Origin: Streptomyces lichenis
GTDB taxonomy: Bacteria > Actinomycetota > Actinomycetes > Streptomycetales > Streptomycetaceae
NCBI RefSeq assembly: GCF_023218175.1
Contig: NZ_JALPTH010000029.1
Location: 1 to 64,000 of the forward strand
Direction of reading: 5' to 3'
DNA: 64,000 nt
Positions 19,238-27,581 of the stretch are shown one piece after another (the first letter of the stretch is position 1; every line of letters starts with the position of its first letter). A program made the position numbers and the translations under genes. The notes under the pieces were generated by a model. It was given only the letters and a program-made list of their open reading frames with translations, was not told the origin of the DNA and made no database searches.

Positions 19238-19264
19238 GGGCCGGCCGCCCCGTGCGGCCGGCCC
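19238..19264 (+). terminator. Hairpin between WxL-like protein and DUF916 gene
   Basis: A perfect 10-bp stem (GGGCCGGCCG / CGGCCGGCCC) with a 7-base loop sits 33 bases after the stop. A weaker hairpin (GTCCCGGT / ACCGGGAC) precedes it. It may lower read-through to the DUF916-type gene rather than fully stop it. Confidence 0.55.
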
Positions 19265-19302
19265 CTTCCCGTCCCCTCCCCCCTGCCGAGAGGTCAACCG
19301 CC

Positions 19303-20286
19303 GTGCGCTTCCCGTCCGCTCCACCCCGGCCCCGGTGGCACCGGCCGGTGTCCGCCGCCCTCGCCCTGTTCGCCCTGGTGCTCGGCGCGCCCGCGGCACA
19401 GGCCGCCGACAACGGGCAGTGGTCCGTCTTCCCGGCCGGCCCGCCCGGGCAGCGCGCCTACTTCCGGCTGGACGCCGACCCCGGCCGGACCCTCCACGAC
19501 AAGGTGACCGTGCGCAATCTGCGGGACACCCCGGTCACCTTCCGCCTCTACGCGGCCGACGGCTACAACACCCCGCGCGACGGCGGGTTCGCGGTACGCG
19601 ACCGGGGTGAGCGGATGTCGGGGGTGGGCGCCTGGACGCGGCTGGACCGCTCCACGGTACGGGTCGCCGGGCGCGGTACGGCCACCGTGGGGCTGACCCT
19701 GCGGGTGCCGCGAGACGCCCAGCCGGGCGACCATCCGGGGGCGGTCGTCGCCGTCGACCAGCGGCTCTCGCCGAGCGCCCGGCAGGGGGTGGCCGTGCGC
19801 CAGGCGGTCGGCGCGCGCCTCTATCTGCGGGTCGGCGGGAAGCGGCAGCCGGCGCTGGAGGTGCGCGACGCCCGCTTCTCGTACGAGGCCCCGTGGTTCC
19901 CGGGCGGCGAGCGGACGGCCGTCATCTCGTACGAACTGGTCAACAGCGGCAATGTGATGCTGTCGCCGCGGGTGGGCCTGCGGGCCAGCGGGCTGTTCGG
20001 GCGGACCGCGTTCACCCCCGAGCCGCGCCGGCTGCCCGCCGAGCTGCTGCCGGGGCAGCGGGTCCATGTCTCGGAGCGGTGGAGCGGGCCGCCGCTGGTC
20101 GACTGGGGCAGCGTCGAGGTGACCGCGAGCGACACCGGCGGGCTGCTGGCGCAGAGCACCAGCGTCGGCTACCGGACGGTCAGTTGGGGGGTGCTGCTGC
20201 TGATCGCCGCGGTGCTGGTGGCGGCCGCGGCGATCTGGCTGGTACGGCGCCGGGGCGCGCGGCGGGGCGGGGTCGCGGCCGGGTAG
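19303..20286 (+). CDS. DUF916/WxL-partner surface protein with C-terminal membrane anchor
   Basis: A 327-residue protein from GTG at 19303 (GAGAGG 9 bases upstream). A signal peptide (cut near AQAAD) is followed by an Ig-like region: WSVFPAGPPGQRAYFRLDADPG, KVTVRNLRDTPVTFRLYAAD, a LRVPRDAQPGDHPGAVVA block and a second beta domain with VISYELVNSGNVMLSPRV. Near residue 295 is one membrane helix (VLLLIAAVLVAAAAIWLV) and an Arg-rich cytoplasmic end. This is the layout of DUF916 proteins, which in Firmicutes bind WxL-domain proteins and peptidoglycan. Lying directly after the WxL-like gene supports a paired surface complex. The family is inferred by eye. Confidence 0.75.
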   Translation: MRFPSAPPRPRWHRPVSAALALFALVLGAPAAQAADNGQWSVFPAGPPGQRAYFRLDADPGRTLHDKVTVRNLRDTPVTFRLYAADGYNTPRDGGFAVRDRGERMSGVGAWTRLDRSTVRVAGRGTATVGLTLRVPRDAQPGDHPGAVVAVDQRLSPSARQGVAVRQAVGARLYLRVGGKRQPALEVRDARFSYEAPWFPGGERTAVISYELVNSGNVMLSPRVGLRASGLFGRTAFTPEPRRLPAELLPGQRVHVSERWSGPPLVDWGSVEVTASDTGGLLAQSTSVGYRTVSWGVLLLIAAVLVAAAAIWLVRRRGARRGGVAAG

Positions 20287-20378
20287 GCGCCGGGCGGCAG
20301 CGGGCGCGGGCGGGGCGACGAGCGCGGGCGGCCGGGGCGGGGCGGACCCGAGGCCCCGCGCCCGGGGGGGGTTGCGCT

Positions 20379-21500
20379 CTATGACCGGGGACGCCGGGTG
20401 GGGGTGGTGGGGGCGCGGCGGAGCAGGACCGGGCGGAGCCGGCTGTAGCCGCGTACCGGAACCGGGCGCAGCGCCCGGAGGTCGTACGCCGTCCCGCCGG
20501 CCAGTTCCCCGGCGAACGCGGTGTCGACCAGGACGGTGTCGGGGCGGGCCAGCGCGGTCAGCCGGGCCGCGATGTTGACCGCCGCCCCGAACAGGTCGCC
20601 GAAGCGGCTGAGGACGGGACCGTGGGCGAGCCCGGTCCGCAGCTGCGGCAGCCCCTGCTCCCGCTCGGCCCGCGCGGTGATCTCCAGCGCGATGTCGGCG
20701 GCGTCGGACGCCGTGTCGCAGACGAAGAAGACCTCGTCACCGATGGTCTTCACCACCCGGCCCCGCCCGTCGGCCACCACTCCCCCGGTCAGGCTCTCGA
20801 ACCAGTCGATGACCCGGCCCAGTTCGGCGCCGTCGAGTCCCCGGCTCATCCGGGTGTAGCCGACCATGTCGGTGAAGCCCACGGCCCGGTCGCGGATACC
20901 GCCCCACTCCCGGTCCCCGTTCACCGGCGCGGCACCCGTGACCTCGGCACCGGGGTCGTACGCGGTGGGGGGCGGGGCCTCGTGCCCCGCGCCCCCGCCG
21001 AAGGCCCCGGCCGCCTCGGTGAGCGCACGTCCCGCGTAGGCCGCGAGGTGCCGGCGCCAGACGTGCTGCTGCATCAGCTCCATCTCGGGCAGCAGCCCGG
21101 CGGCCCGGTCGATCAGCCCCGCCCCGTCCGGCGCGGCGCCCATGTCGCGCCGCAGCCAGGCCCAGAGGGTGTCCACCTGCCATTCGGCGAGCCGGGACAG
21201 ATGATGGCCCAGCGCACGGGCCATCATCGTCTCGCTCTCCTCGGTGATCAGCCCGGCCTCGATCAGCCGCTCCCCCGCGCGCAGCGCCTCCACATCGGCG
21301 TCGGTGAACACCCGCTCGCCGTCCTCGGCCACCGGGAAGCCCAGGGCCCGCCAGATCTGCTCGGTACGGTCGGCGGTCACCCCGGACCGCTCGGCGATCT
21401 CCGCCCGCGTCCAGGCGCGGCCCCCGCCGAGCAGCAGCTCCTCCACGGCCCGGCGCAGCACGTCGGCGTCCAGCGGGCCCACCGCCTCGTCCGCGCTCAT
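20379..21500 (-). CDS. Class III adenylate/guanylate cyclase with N-terminal regulatory domain
   Basis: A 373-residue protein. The catalytic domain (about 200-365) begins AVGFTDMVGYTRMSR with the metal-binding Asp, then VVKTIGDEVFFV with the second metal Asp, and ends FGAAVNIAARLTALARP, the usual transition-state region. The N-terminal 190 residues are helical with an HTH-like start and resemble the regulatory domain of Rv1264-type mycobacterial cyclases, which is pH-responsive there. It likely makes cAMP in the cytosol. The start overlaps the Usp stop (ATGA), so the two are co-translated. Confidence 0.85.
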   Translation of the reverse strand: MSADEAVGPLDADVLRRAVEELLLGGGRAWTRAEIAERSGVTADRTEQIWRALGFPVAEDGERVFTDADVEALRAGERLIEAGLITEESETMMARALGHHLSRLAEWQVDTLWAWLRRDMGAAPDGAGLIDRAAGLLPEMELMQQHVWRRHLAAYAGRALTEAAGAFGGGAGHEAPPPTAYDPGAEVTGAAPVNGDREWGGIRDRAVGFTDMVGYTRMSRGLDGAELGRVIDWFESLTGGVVADGRGRVVKTIGDEVFFVCDTASDAADIALEITARAEREQGLPQLRTGLAHGPVLSRFGDLFGAAVNIAARLTALARPDTVLVDTAFAGELAGGTAYDLRALRPVPVRGYSRLRPVLLRRAPTTPTRRPRS

Positions 21501-21946
21501 GTGGTGTGCACGATCAGCACGTCGAGACCCGCCCGGCGGGCCACATCCGACGGTACGGAGCCGAGGATCCGCCCGGTCAGGGAGCGCAGGCCCCGGTTGC
21601 CGACCACCAGGAGGTCGGCCGAGCAGTCCCGCGCCGTCCGCACCAGGGCGGCGACCGGCTCGCCCGGCACCGCCACCGTGCGCACCCTCATCGCGCCCTG
21701 GGCGCGGGCCCGGTCCCGGGCGGTGCGCAGGGTGTCCTCGGCCGGCGCGGACCCCACCACCTGGTGGGCCTCCTCGCCCAGTTGGTCCCGCGCCCGGTCC
21801 AGCTCCGTCCCGCGCATCGGCAGATACGCGCAGGCGACGACGAGGTCGGCGGCGAAGGCGGCGGCGAGCCGGGCCGCCCCCTCGACCGCGGCGTACGACG
21901 AGTCGGAGCCGTCCGTGCCGACCATGACCGTCCGATACAGGGCCAT
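21497..21946 (-). CDS. Universal stress protein (UspA family)
   Basis: A 149-residue single Usp domain. It begins TVMVGTDGSDSSYAAVE, and the ATP-binding signature G-2x-G-9x-G-S/T is seen as VGNRGLRSLTGRILGSVPSD. In actinobacteria ATP-binding Usp proteins take part in dormancy and stress; some bind cAMP. Sharing four bases with the downstream cyclase suggests a functional link through nucleotide sensing. Confidence 0.88.
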   Translation of the reverse strand: MALYRTVMVGTDGSDSSYAAVEGAARLAAAFAADLVVACAYLPMRGTELDRARDQLGEEAHQVVGSAPAEDTLRTARDRARAQGAMRVRTVAVPGEPVAALVRTARDCSADLLVVGNRGLRSLTGRILGSVPSDVARRAGLDVLIVHTT

Positions 21947-21960
21947 CTCAACTTCCTCGT

Positions 21961-21992
21961 TTCCCGAAAGTCACGTCCCGCGTTTTCGGGAA
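21961..21992. promoter_or_regulatory. Inverted repeat TTCCCGAAA/TTTCGGGAA upstream of Usp
   Basis: Perfect 9-bp arms separated by 14 bases begin 14 bases before the Usp start codon. It could be an operator or a leader hairpin controlling the Usp-cyclase pair. No binding protein can be named. Confidence 0.45.
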
Positions 21993-22165
21993 CGTACGCA
22001 TCCGCTGCGGAGAGGGTCAAGGCGGTCCGGGCCCAAGTGCGGTATCACACGCGCCCGTACGACCGGACACGACTTCGGGTGACAATGCAAAGGCGCGCTT
22101 TCATCATCGGCCGCCAATGATGAATTTCCGGGCGTCCGGCCCTGTCATTTCCCTTGCCCAGGCCC

Positions 22166-22178
22166 TTACCCCTCAGTA
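22166..22178 (+). promoter_or_regulatory. TTAC-N5-AGTA motif upstream of the second DUF6801-like gene
   Basis: The sequence is TTACCCCTCAGTA, 117 bases before the start codon, nearly the same distance as at 17912 (122). ATTTCCC also lies a short way upstream of both copies. It is a candidate shared operator or promoter element. Confidence 0.55.
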
Positions 22179-22295
22179 GTTTCCCTTCGGGTAACACCAC
22201 TGAAGCACTCCGGAAGCACTCCCCCCAGCACCTTCCCCTCACTTCCCCCTGCAGAAATCCCGGCTCCCCACCGGCGATTTCACGAGAGGCAGATC

Positions 22296-23666
22296 ATGAG
22301 CGCAAGCAGTACGCGGAGTCGCCGCACGGTCTCCGCCCTCGCCCTCACCAGCGCCACCGGCGTGGTCGCCGCGATGGTGACGCTGTCCGTGGCGAGCCCG
22401 GCCGCGGCCGACCCGGTCCAGCTCAAGCAGGACTACACCTGCACCTTCCCGCTGATCAACGAGGACCCGATCAAGGTCACCATCAAGGCGGACATCCCCT
22501 CCTCCATCGGCGTGGGCCAGCCGGTGCCGTCGTTCCAGATCGAGTCGCCCACCGAGGTCAGCGCGCGGGCGGCCCAGGGTCTCGGCCTGGTGGGGGCCAA
22601 GACCCTGGAGGGCGCGGCCACCGCCGATGTCACGGTGAACACCCCGTCGGGCCCGCTCACCGGGATCAAGGTGGAGAACACCTTCGGCAAGACCGCCATC
22701 CCGAGCCCGGCCGCCCCGTTCACGGTCAGCGCCGCGGGCCGCTCCCCCTCCCTGACCTTCGACAAGGCCGGTGACGGCGACATCCAGGTCAACGGCATCG
22801 ACCTGCACAACCTCGTCGCCCGGGACGCCGCCGGGAAGCCGGTCCAACTGGTCGCCGGGCAGGACTCGTTCGACGCCAAGTGCGTGCTCACCTCGGCCAA
22901 CAAGGTGCTCGCCAAGTTCAAGGTGACGGACGGCGGTTCGACCACCAACCCGACGGGGTCCACCACCAACCCCACCGGGTCCACCACGAACCCGACCGGG
23001 TCCACGACCAACCCCACCGGCTCCACCACGAACCCGACCGGGGCCACGACCAACCCCACGGGGTCCACGACCAACCCGACGGGCTCGACCACCAACCCGA
23101 CCGGGTCCACCACCAACCCCACGGGATCGACCACCAACCCGACCGGCCCGGGCGCCCCCGTGCACCTGAGCTACGGCCTGACCGGCAGCTCCTTCATCAA
23201 GGCGCCCAACGGCACCGTGCCGCTGTCCGGCGGGATCGAGGCGGACTACGACATCGACAAGGGCTCGTATGTCGCGGATCTGACGCTCAAGCCCACCAAC
23301 GGCAACTTCACCGTGCTGGGGTTCCTGCCGGCGAGCGCCAGCGTCGCCTTCGAGCAGGTCGGCAAGACCACCGGCACCCTGAACACCGCCGGTGACCTCA
23401 CGACCAAGTCCCGGATGTATGTGAAGCTGCCCAGCGTCGCCGTCTTCGGACTGCCCATCGGCGGCGGTGACACCTGCAAGACCGGCACCCCGGCCGATGT
23501 GGACCTGAAGTCGGACGGTCCCTTCAAGCCGCTGGAGGGCGGCAAGCTGAAGGGCACGTACACCCTGCCCGCGCTCCAGGGCTGCGGTGGGCTGAACGAC
23601 ATGATCAGCGCCTTCACCGCGGGTCCCGGCAACACCATCGACCTCACGCTCGCCAAGAAGAGCTGA
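22296..23666 (+). CDS. Secreted DUF6801-like protein with ten heptapeptide repeats
   Basis: A 456-residue protein; the leader cacgagaggca-atcATG is nearly the same as in the first paralog. Signal peptide 1-35. The N-terminal domain (about 36-212) closely matches the first paralog: YTCTFPLINEDPI, SARAAQGLGLVGAKT, and AKCVL at the end. Residues about 214-283 are ten copies of S-T-T-N-P-T-G, a hydrophilic Thr/Pro spacer. The C-terminal beta domain has FGLPIGGGDTCKTG and TYTLPALQGCGGLND, then GPGNTIDLTL, also found in the third and, weakly, the fourth paralog. It probably sits in or near the cell wall; binding partner unknown. Sharing with an mce operon head suggests a role with lipids. Confidence 0.8.
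   Translation: MSASSTRSRRTVSALALTSATGVVAAMVTLSVASPAAADPVQLKQDYTCTFPLINEDPIKVTIKADIPSSIGVGQPVPSFQIESPTEVSARAAQGLGLVGAKTLEGAATADVTVNTPSGPLTGIKVENTFGKTAIPSPAAPFTVSAAGRSPSLTFDKAGDGDIQVNGIDLHNLVARDAAGKPVQLVAGQDSFDAKCVLTSANKVLAKFKVTDGGSTTNPTGSTTNPTGSTTNPTGSTTNPTGSTTNPTGATTNPTGSTTNPTGSTTNPTGSTTNPTGSTTNPTGPGAPVHLSYGLTGSSFIKAPNGTVPLSGGIEADYDIDKGSYVADLTLKPTNGNFTVLGFLPASASVAFEQVGKTTGTLNTAGDLTTKSRMYVKLPSVAVFGLPIGGGDTCKTGTPADVDLKSDGPFKPLEGGKLKGTYTLPALQGCGGLNDMISAFTAGPGNTIDLTLAKKS
22937..23146. repeat. Ten 21-bp tandem repeats (coding, STTNPTG)
   Basis: Ten units of 21 bases vary mostly at third positions (tcc/tcg/gcc, acc/acg, ccc/ccg), so the peptide is under selection while the DNA is kept diverse. One unit reads ATTNPTG. 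It is not a CRISPR: there are no unique spacers. Confidence 0.85.
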
Positions 23667-23697
23667 GCCGAGCCACCGCGTACATGTTCCACCCACG

Positions 23698-23728
23698 ACG
23701 GCCCCCGGCCCACCGCGCCGGGGGCCGT
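23698..23728 (+). terminator. Hairpin after the second DUF6801-like gene
   Basis: A perfect 12-bp stem (ACGGCCCCCGGC / GCCGGGGGCCGT) with a 7-base loop lies 31 bases after the stop and 31 bases before the next gene. The third paralog thus depends on read-through or on a promoter within this short gap. Confidence 0.65.
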
Positions 23729-23759
23729 CCCCGTACCCCCACACCCCTGAGAGGCAGTC

Positions 23760-24920
23760 ATGCCCATGCGTAAGACGGCGGCCGGACGCGAGGCCATGAG
23801 CGGGCTCGCGGCAGCCGGCGCCCTGGCCGGCCTCATCACGTTCGTCGCGCCCGCCCCGGCGGGAGCGGTGCCGGTGCAGCTGAAGCAGACGTACAGCTGC
23901 GTCTTCCCCCTCCTGGAAGCCGATCCCGTGACGGTCGAGATCTCCACCGACATGCCCGCCGAGAACCCGGTGGGCACCTCCACCGGCGCGCTGAGGATCC
24001 ACTCGGTCTCCACGGTGAGCGGGCGGGCCGCCGAGGGGCTCGCCACGGTCGGCGGGGTCACCGTGGAGGGCACCGCGTCCGCGGCCGTCACCGTACGCAC
24101 CCCCGACGGACCGCTCAGCCTCACGGTGGACAACACCCTGCGCAAGACCCGTATCCCCGACACCCCCGCGCCGTTCACCGTGGAGGCGGACGGCCAGGCC
24201 CCGCCGCTCTCCTTCGGCTCGCCCGGCTCGGTGGCCTTCGAGGTGACCGGGCTCCAGCTGAGGCTGACCCCGCGCGACGCCCAGGGGAACAAGACCGCCA
24301 TCGACACCTTCGAGTCGGTCTGCACCCTGGACCCGCCCGGCCAGAACACCACCCTGCACACCATCAAGGTGGTGCCCGCGACACCACCGACCTCCCCGAC
24401 CTCGCCGACCCCGGGGCCGACCACCCGCGCCTACACCGCCGCCGGCTCCACCGGGATCAAGGCGACGGGCGGCAGCGCACCGGTGCAGGGCAGCTACACC
24501 GCCACGTACACCCCGCAGAGCGGCAAGGAGGGCAGTACGCGGGGCGAGTTGCACCTCACCTCCACCGGTGGGCCGCTCCCCCTGTTCGGCTTCCTGCCGG
24601 CCACCGCCTCCTACCGCTTCACCCCGCAGGGCCAGTCCTCCGGCACCTACTCGGACACCAGGGGCGAGACCCTGCGCCAGCCGACCGTCCTGACGGTGCC
24701 GCAGGTGACGCTCTTCGGGCTGCCCGTCGGGGGCGGTGACGGCTGCCGCACCACCGCTCCGGTCGAGCTCTCCCTCGCGGCGACGGCCGCCGAGCCCCGC
24801 CTCTTCAAGGGCAGCTACACCCTGCCGCCGCTGACCGGCTGCGGCTTCTTCAACGACGCCATCAACGCGGCGGTCGGCGGACCGGACAACACCATGGAGC
24901 TCACCATGAAGCAGGGGTGA
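23760..24920 (+). CDS. Secreted DUF6801-like protein (third paralog)
   Basis: A 386-residue protein; ATG at 23760 follows GAGAGGCAGTC, the same leader as its neighbours. Signal peptide 1-36 (GLITFVAPAPAGA). The N-terminal domain has TYSCVFPLLEADPV, SGRAAEGLATVGG and a closing SVCTL. A short TSPTSPTPGPTT linker replaces the long repeat of the previous gene. The C-terminal beta domain has FGFLPATASY, FGLPVGGGDGCRT, SYTLPPLTGCGFFND and GPDNTMELTM. It has no TTAC-N5-AGTA motif of its own in the 93-base gap. Function unknown; likely surface or secreted. Confidence 0.8.
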   Translation: MPMRKTAAGREAMSGLAAAGALAGLITFVAPAPAGAVPVQLKQTYSCVFPLLEADPVTVEISTDMPAENPVGTSTGALRIHSVSTVSGRAAEGLATVGGVTVEGTASAAVTVRTPDGPLSLTVDNTLRKTRIPDTPAPFTVEADGQAPPLSFGSPGSVAFEVTGLQLRLTPRDAQGNKTAIDTFESVCTLDPPGQNTTLHTIKVVPATPPTSPTSPTPGPTTRAYTAAGSTGIKATGGSAPVQGSYTATYTPQSGKEGSTRGELHLTSTGGPLPLFGFLPATASYRFTPQGQSSGTYSDTRGETLRQPTVLTVPQVTLFGLPVGGGDGCRTTAPVELSLAATAAEPRLFKGSYTLPPLTGCGFFNDAINAAVGGPDNTMELTMKQG

Positions 24921-24966
24921 GTGGCGGACGGTGCCGCAACGAGGGCGGTGCTGAACGGAGGAAACG

Positions 24967-25002
24967 GGGGGCGGGCCCTGCCGATGGCAAGGGCCCGCCC
25001 CC
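24967..25002. terminator. Bidirectional hairpin between DUF6801-like gene and mce operon end
   Basis: A perfect 13-bp stem (GGGGGCGGGCCCT / AGGGCCCGCCCCC) with a 10-base loop lies between two convergent genes. It can serve both strands. Confidence 0.7.
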
Positions 25003-25027
25003 GCGGCTGTGCCGGGTGGTTCCGTCC

Positions 25028-26167
25028 TCAGGTGGCCGCCCGGGCCGGTGCCTCGGGGCGCGAGCGGCGGAGCACCTTCGGCGGCCGGGGGGCCCGGCGT
25101 ACAACCCGCCGGCCGTACTCCTCGGCGCCCCGCAGAAAGCCGGTGGGCAGGAAGACCAGGTCGGCCACGATCATCGACAGCGAGAAGGAGAACAGCCCCA
25201 TCAGGACCCCGATGCCGATGTGTTCGGCGATCATCAGGGCCAGCATGACGTTCTTCAGGCGCCGGTTGAACACGGCGAAGGGGAAGGCCACCTGGAGGAT
25301 GACGGTGCCGTAGGAGAGCGCCAGGACGAGCAGGGCGTGCGCGGTGATGAGCTGGGTGAGGGCAGGGAAGGGCGTCAGCCAGTCCAGCCCGAGCCCCCAG
25401 TACACCCCCGAGCCGTCCTGCCACTGGCGGCCCTGGATCTTGTACCAGCCCGCGGTGGCGTAGACGACGCACACCTGGACCATCAGCATGACCACGGCCG
25501 CGTTGTGGACGATGTCGCCGACCAGGTCGAGTGTGCCGCGCACCCCGTCGTGCCGTGCCCCGATCGCGCGCACCGCGTGCGCCAGCCAGTACAGCCAGAG
25601 CAGCAGCGCCCAGCCGCCGGTGACCATCGCGCCCAGGGTGGCGTACGTCAGCAGCAGGCCGGCGAGGGTCCACAGCACCGGGCCGGTCCGGTCGGGGCGG
25701 GCCGGGCGCCGGGCGCGCCGGGCGTCCAGGGACCACACCCGCCCGGGCCGCATCAGGACCAGATAGCACGCGGTGAGCCGATAGACGGTGTCGCCCGCGT
25801 TGAGGACCCACTCGTTGCGGTGGCTGAGGGAGAGGACGCAGATCAGGAAGAGGAAGGACATGGTGCGGGTGCGCCAGCCCAGCAGCAGGGCCACGGCGAC
25901 GGCCACGGCCAGGCCGTAGAACACCTCGAACCACAGCCCGCCGCGCCACCAGAGCAGCACACTGAAGGCGCCCGACTCCGTCAGTTGGCGCTGGGCCAGC
26001 TCCCAGCTCCACGGGGCGTTGGGGCCCCAGATCGACCCGCGCCGGGGGAACTCGTGCAGCAGCAGGATCAGCCAGCTCAGCGCCATGCCGATGCGCACGG
26101 CCGCGCTCTGATAGCGCCAGCGGTGCGGATCGCAGGCCCAGTTGAGGACCCGCCGGACGGCGCTCAT
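25028..26167 (-). CDS. HTTM-domain membrane protein
   Basis: A 379-residue integral membrane protein with about seven to eight hydrophobic helices. It has YQSAAVRIGMALSWLILLLH near the start, then LFLICVLSLSHRNEWVLNAGD and YATAGWYKIQGRQWQDGSGV, which fit HTTM proteins related to vitamin K-dependent gamma-carboxylase. ATG at 26167 overlaps the DUF5819 stop (ATGA). HTTM and DUF5819 proteins commonly occur as a pair in actinobacteria. It is the last gene of the long mce operon. Its reaction is unknown; bacterial HTTM proteins are not shown to carboxylate. Confidence 0.82.
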   Translation of the reverse strand: MSAVRRVLNWACDPHRWRYQSAAVRIGMALSWLILLLHEFPRRGSIWGPNAPWSWELAQRQLTESGAFSVLLWWRGGLWFEVFYGLAVAVAVALLLGWRTRTMSFLFLICVLSLSHRNEWVLNAGDTVYRLTACYLVLMRPGRVWSLDARRARRPARPDRTGPVLWTLAGLLLTYATLGAMVTGGWALLLWLYWLAHAVRAIGARHDGVRGTLDLVGDIVHNAAVVMLMVQVCVVYATAGWYKIQGRQWQDGSGVYWGLGLDWLTPFPALTQLITAHALLVLALSYGTVILQVAFPFAVFNRRLKNVMLALMIAEHIGIGVLMGLFSFSLSMIVADLVFLPTGFLRGAEEYGRRVVRRAPRPPKVLRRSRPEAPARAAT

Positions 26168-26949
26168 GCCCGGTGCCCTTCCGCGAGGTCGGCCGGCTCC
26201 ACCGGCCACCAGGGTGTGGTGCGCACCGACGGGTCGGGGGTGGTCTGCCCGGACTGCCAGGGCGGTGCGGGCACCGTGGTGACGATGTCGCGGAACTGCA
26301 CACCCACCGTGCGCGAGCCCGGCGGCGGCGCGGGGGTCCGGGTGAGCGCCAGCCGCTTGAGGTACCGCTCGCTGTCCAGACCGCGCTGGCCCAGCGGGCG
26401 CTGCTCGGCGTCATGGCTGCCGCCGAGCGCGCTCCAGGCGTTGTTGAGCTGGAGGCGGAAGCGGCTGGGCACCAGGTTTCCCCGCAGCTCGGCCAGGTCC
26501 ACGGCGGTGAGGTCGGTCCAGCCGGTGGTGCTGACCGAGCCGTCCGCGGCGCGCAGCCGGCAGCGGACGTACAGATGGTCCATGGTGCGGGTGATGTCCG
26601 GCGAGAACAGCTGCCAGTTCTGCTTGAACTCGGGGCCCATATAGGCGCGGATGCGGTCGCCGTGGCTGTCGGTCACCGCGTTCGCCGGGGACACGGTGAA
26701 GAAGGTCGCGGCGGTGTGCAGGACCAGCGCGAGGGCCACCAGCACGGTCGCCGTACCGGCGGCGATCCGCTGGGCGCGAGTGAAGCCGGCCAGCTGGTCC
26801 CGGGGCGCGTCGGGCGGCGGCGCGTCGGGCGGCGGCGCGTCGGGCGGCGGCGGGGCATCGGAACGGTCCAGCGGCTCGGGTCCGTCGGCGGACTCGTGTG
26901 CGGAGGACGGCTCGCGTTCCGCGGTCGCGGTGGGGCTTCTCTCAGGCAT
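26164..26949 (-). CDS. DUF5819 family membrane-anchored protein
   Basis: A 261-residue protein, ATG at 26949 with AGGAG 9 bases upstream. The first 50 residues are cytoplasmic and Pro/Asp-rich, with three PPPDA units. One helix (IAAGTATVLVALALVLHTAATF, about 60-81) is followed by an extracytoplasmic domain with FKQNWQLFSPDITRT and LNNAWSALG, typical of DUF5819. Its gene is coupled to the HTTM gene. Function unknown; conserved pairing suggests the two act together at the membrane. Confidence 0.8.
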   Translation of the reverse strand: MPERSPTATAEREPSSAHESADGPEPLDRSDAPPPPDAPPPDAPPPDAPRDQLAGFTRAQRIAAGTATVLVALALVLHTAATFFTVSPANAVTDSHGDRIRAYMGPEFKQNWQLFSPDITRTMDHLYVRCRLRAADGSVSTTGWTDLTAVDLAELRGNLVPSRFRLQLNNAWSALGGSHDAEQRPLGQRGLDSERYLKRLALTRTPAPPPGSRTVGVQFRDIVTTVPAPPWQSGQTTPDPSVRTTPWWPVEPADLAEGHRA

Positions 26950-26975
26950 GGTCCGTGGTCTCCTTCCCGGCCTGC

Positions 26976-27575
26976 TCAGTCGCTCTGGGGGACGGTCCCG
27001 TCGGACCCGACGCAGTCGGGGTTGCCCTCGAACGCCTTCTTCAGCTCGGGGACCTGCGTCTTCAGGTCGTGCGCCGGGCCCTGATAGCCGCCGAGGGTCT
27101 CCAGCGGCGCCCCGGCCTCCCGCATCGCGCGCCGCAGCGAGGCCTGGTCGGTGACCTCGGCCTTCGCCAGGTCGGCGGTGGCGGCGGCCAGCCGGGTGCG
27201 GACGCCGTCCAGATTGGCCATGGCCTTGTCGAACGCGGCCCGCCCCCCGCTGACGGGCGGGGCGCCGTCCCGCTTCATGGCACTCTCCACGGAGCCGAGC
27301 CGCTGGTCCACGGTGGTCAGGAAGGTCACCAACTGCTGCCGTGCGGTGTCCGGCCGCTTCTTGTCCAGCTCCGGTACGGAGAGCTCGGCGCCACCGGTGT
27401 CCAGATGGCGGCAGACGCCGGCGGCCCACTCCACCTGGGGCCTGGGCGCGGGTGCCTGGGCGTGGGCCTGCTCCCGCTGCTGCTCGGGCGGGGAGCCGCC
27501 GCACCCGCCGGTGGCAAGGACCACGGCCAGCAGGGCGGTCAGCCCGCCGGTGCGCGCGAGGGATCGGTTCGTCAT
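26976..27575 (-). CDS. Small lipoprotein at the end of the mce locus
   Basis: A 199-residue protein. A signal sequence ends in LAVVLATGGCGG, a loose lipobox, followed by a Gln/Ala/Pro-rich tether. The rest is helical, with CRHLDTGGAELSV and NPDCVG giving two further cysteines. It follows the last Mce-associated gene by 6 bases and precedes DUF5819 by 26 bases. It may be an outer-face partner of the transporter, perhaps replacing the lipoprotein role usually filled by MceE. I do not recognise a named family. Confidence 0.72.
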   Translation of the reverse strand: MTNRSLARTGGLTALLAVVLATGGCGGSPPEQQREQAHAQAPAPRPQVEWAAGVCRHLDTGGAELSVPELDKKRPDTARQQLVTFLTTVDQRLGSVESAMKRDGAPPVSGGRAAFDKAMANLDGVRTRLAAATADLAKAEVTDQASLRRAMREAGAPLETLGGYQGPAHDLKTQVPELKKAFEGNPDCVGSDGTVPQSD

Positions 27576-27581
27576 GGGGGC

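Larger units (their letters stand above)
21947..22295. promoter_or_regulatory. Divergent control region between Usp/cyclase and second DUF6801-like gene
   Basis: This 349-base stretch has no gene. It holds an inverted repeat near the Usp start (21961-21992) and TTAC-N5-AGTA at 22166-22178 on the other side. It is relatively AT-rich around 22080-22160. Confidence 0.55.

Noticed and set aside
20337..20359. Terminator between DUF916 and cyclase genes
   Set aside because: Only a 7-bp GC stem in very GC-rich sequence; not better than chance.
22937..23146. Possible CRISPR array
   Set aside because: The units are contiguous 21-mers in frame inside a gene, with no spacers.
26976..27575. Mce-associated protein of the Mam type
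   Set aside because: It has a lipobox-like end and helical body, and lacks the tail motifs of the four accessory proteins; described as a separate lipoprotein.
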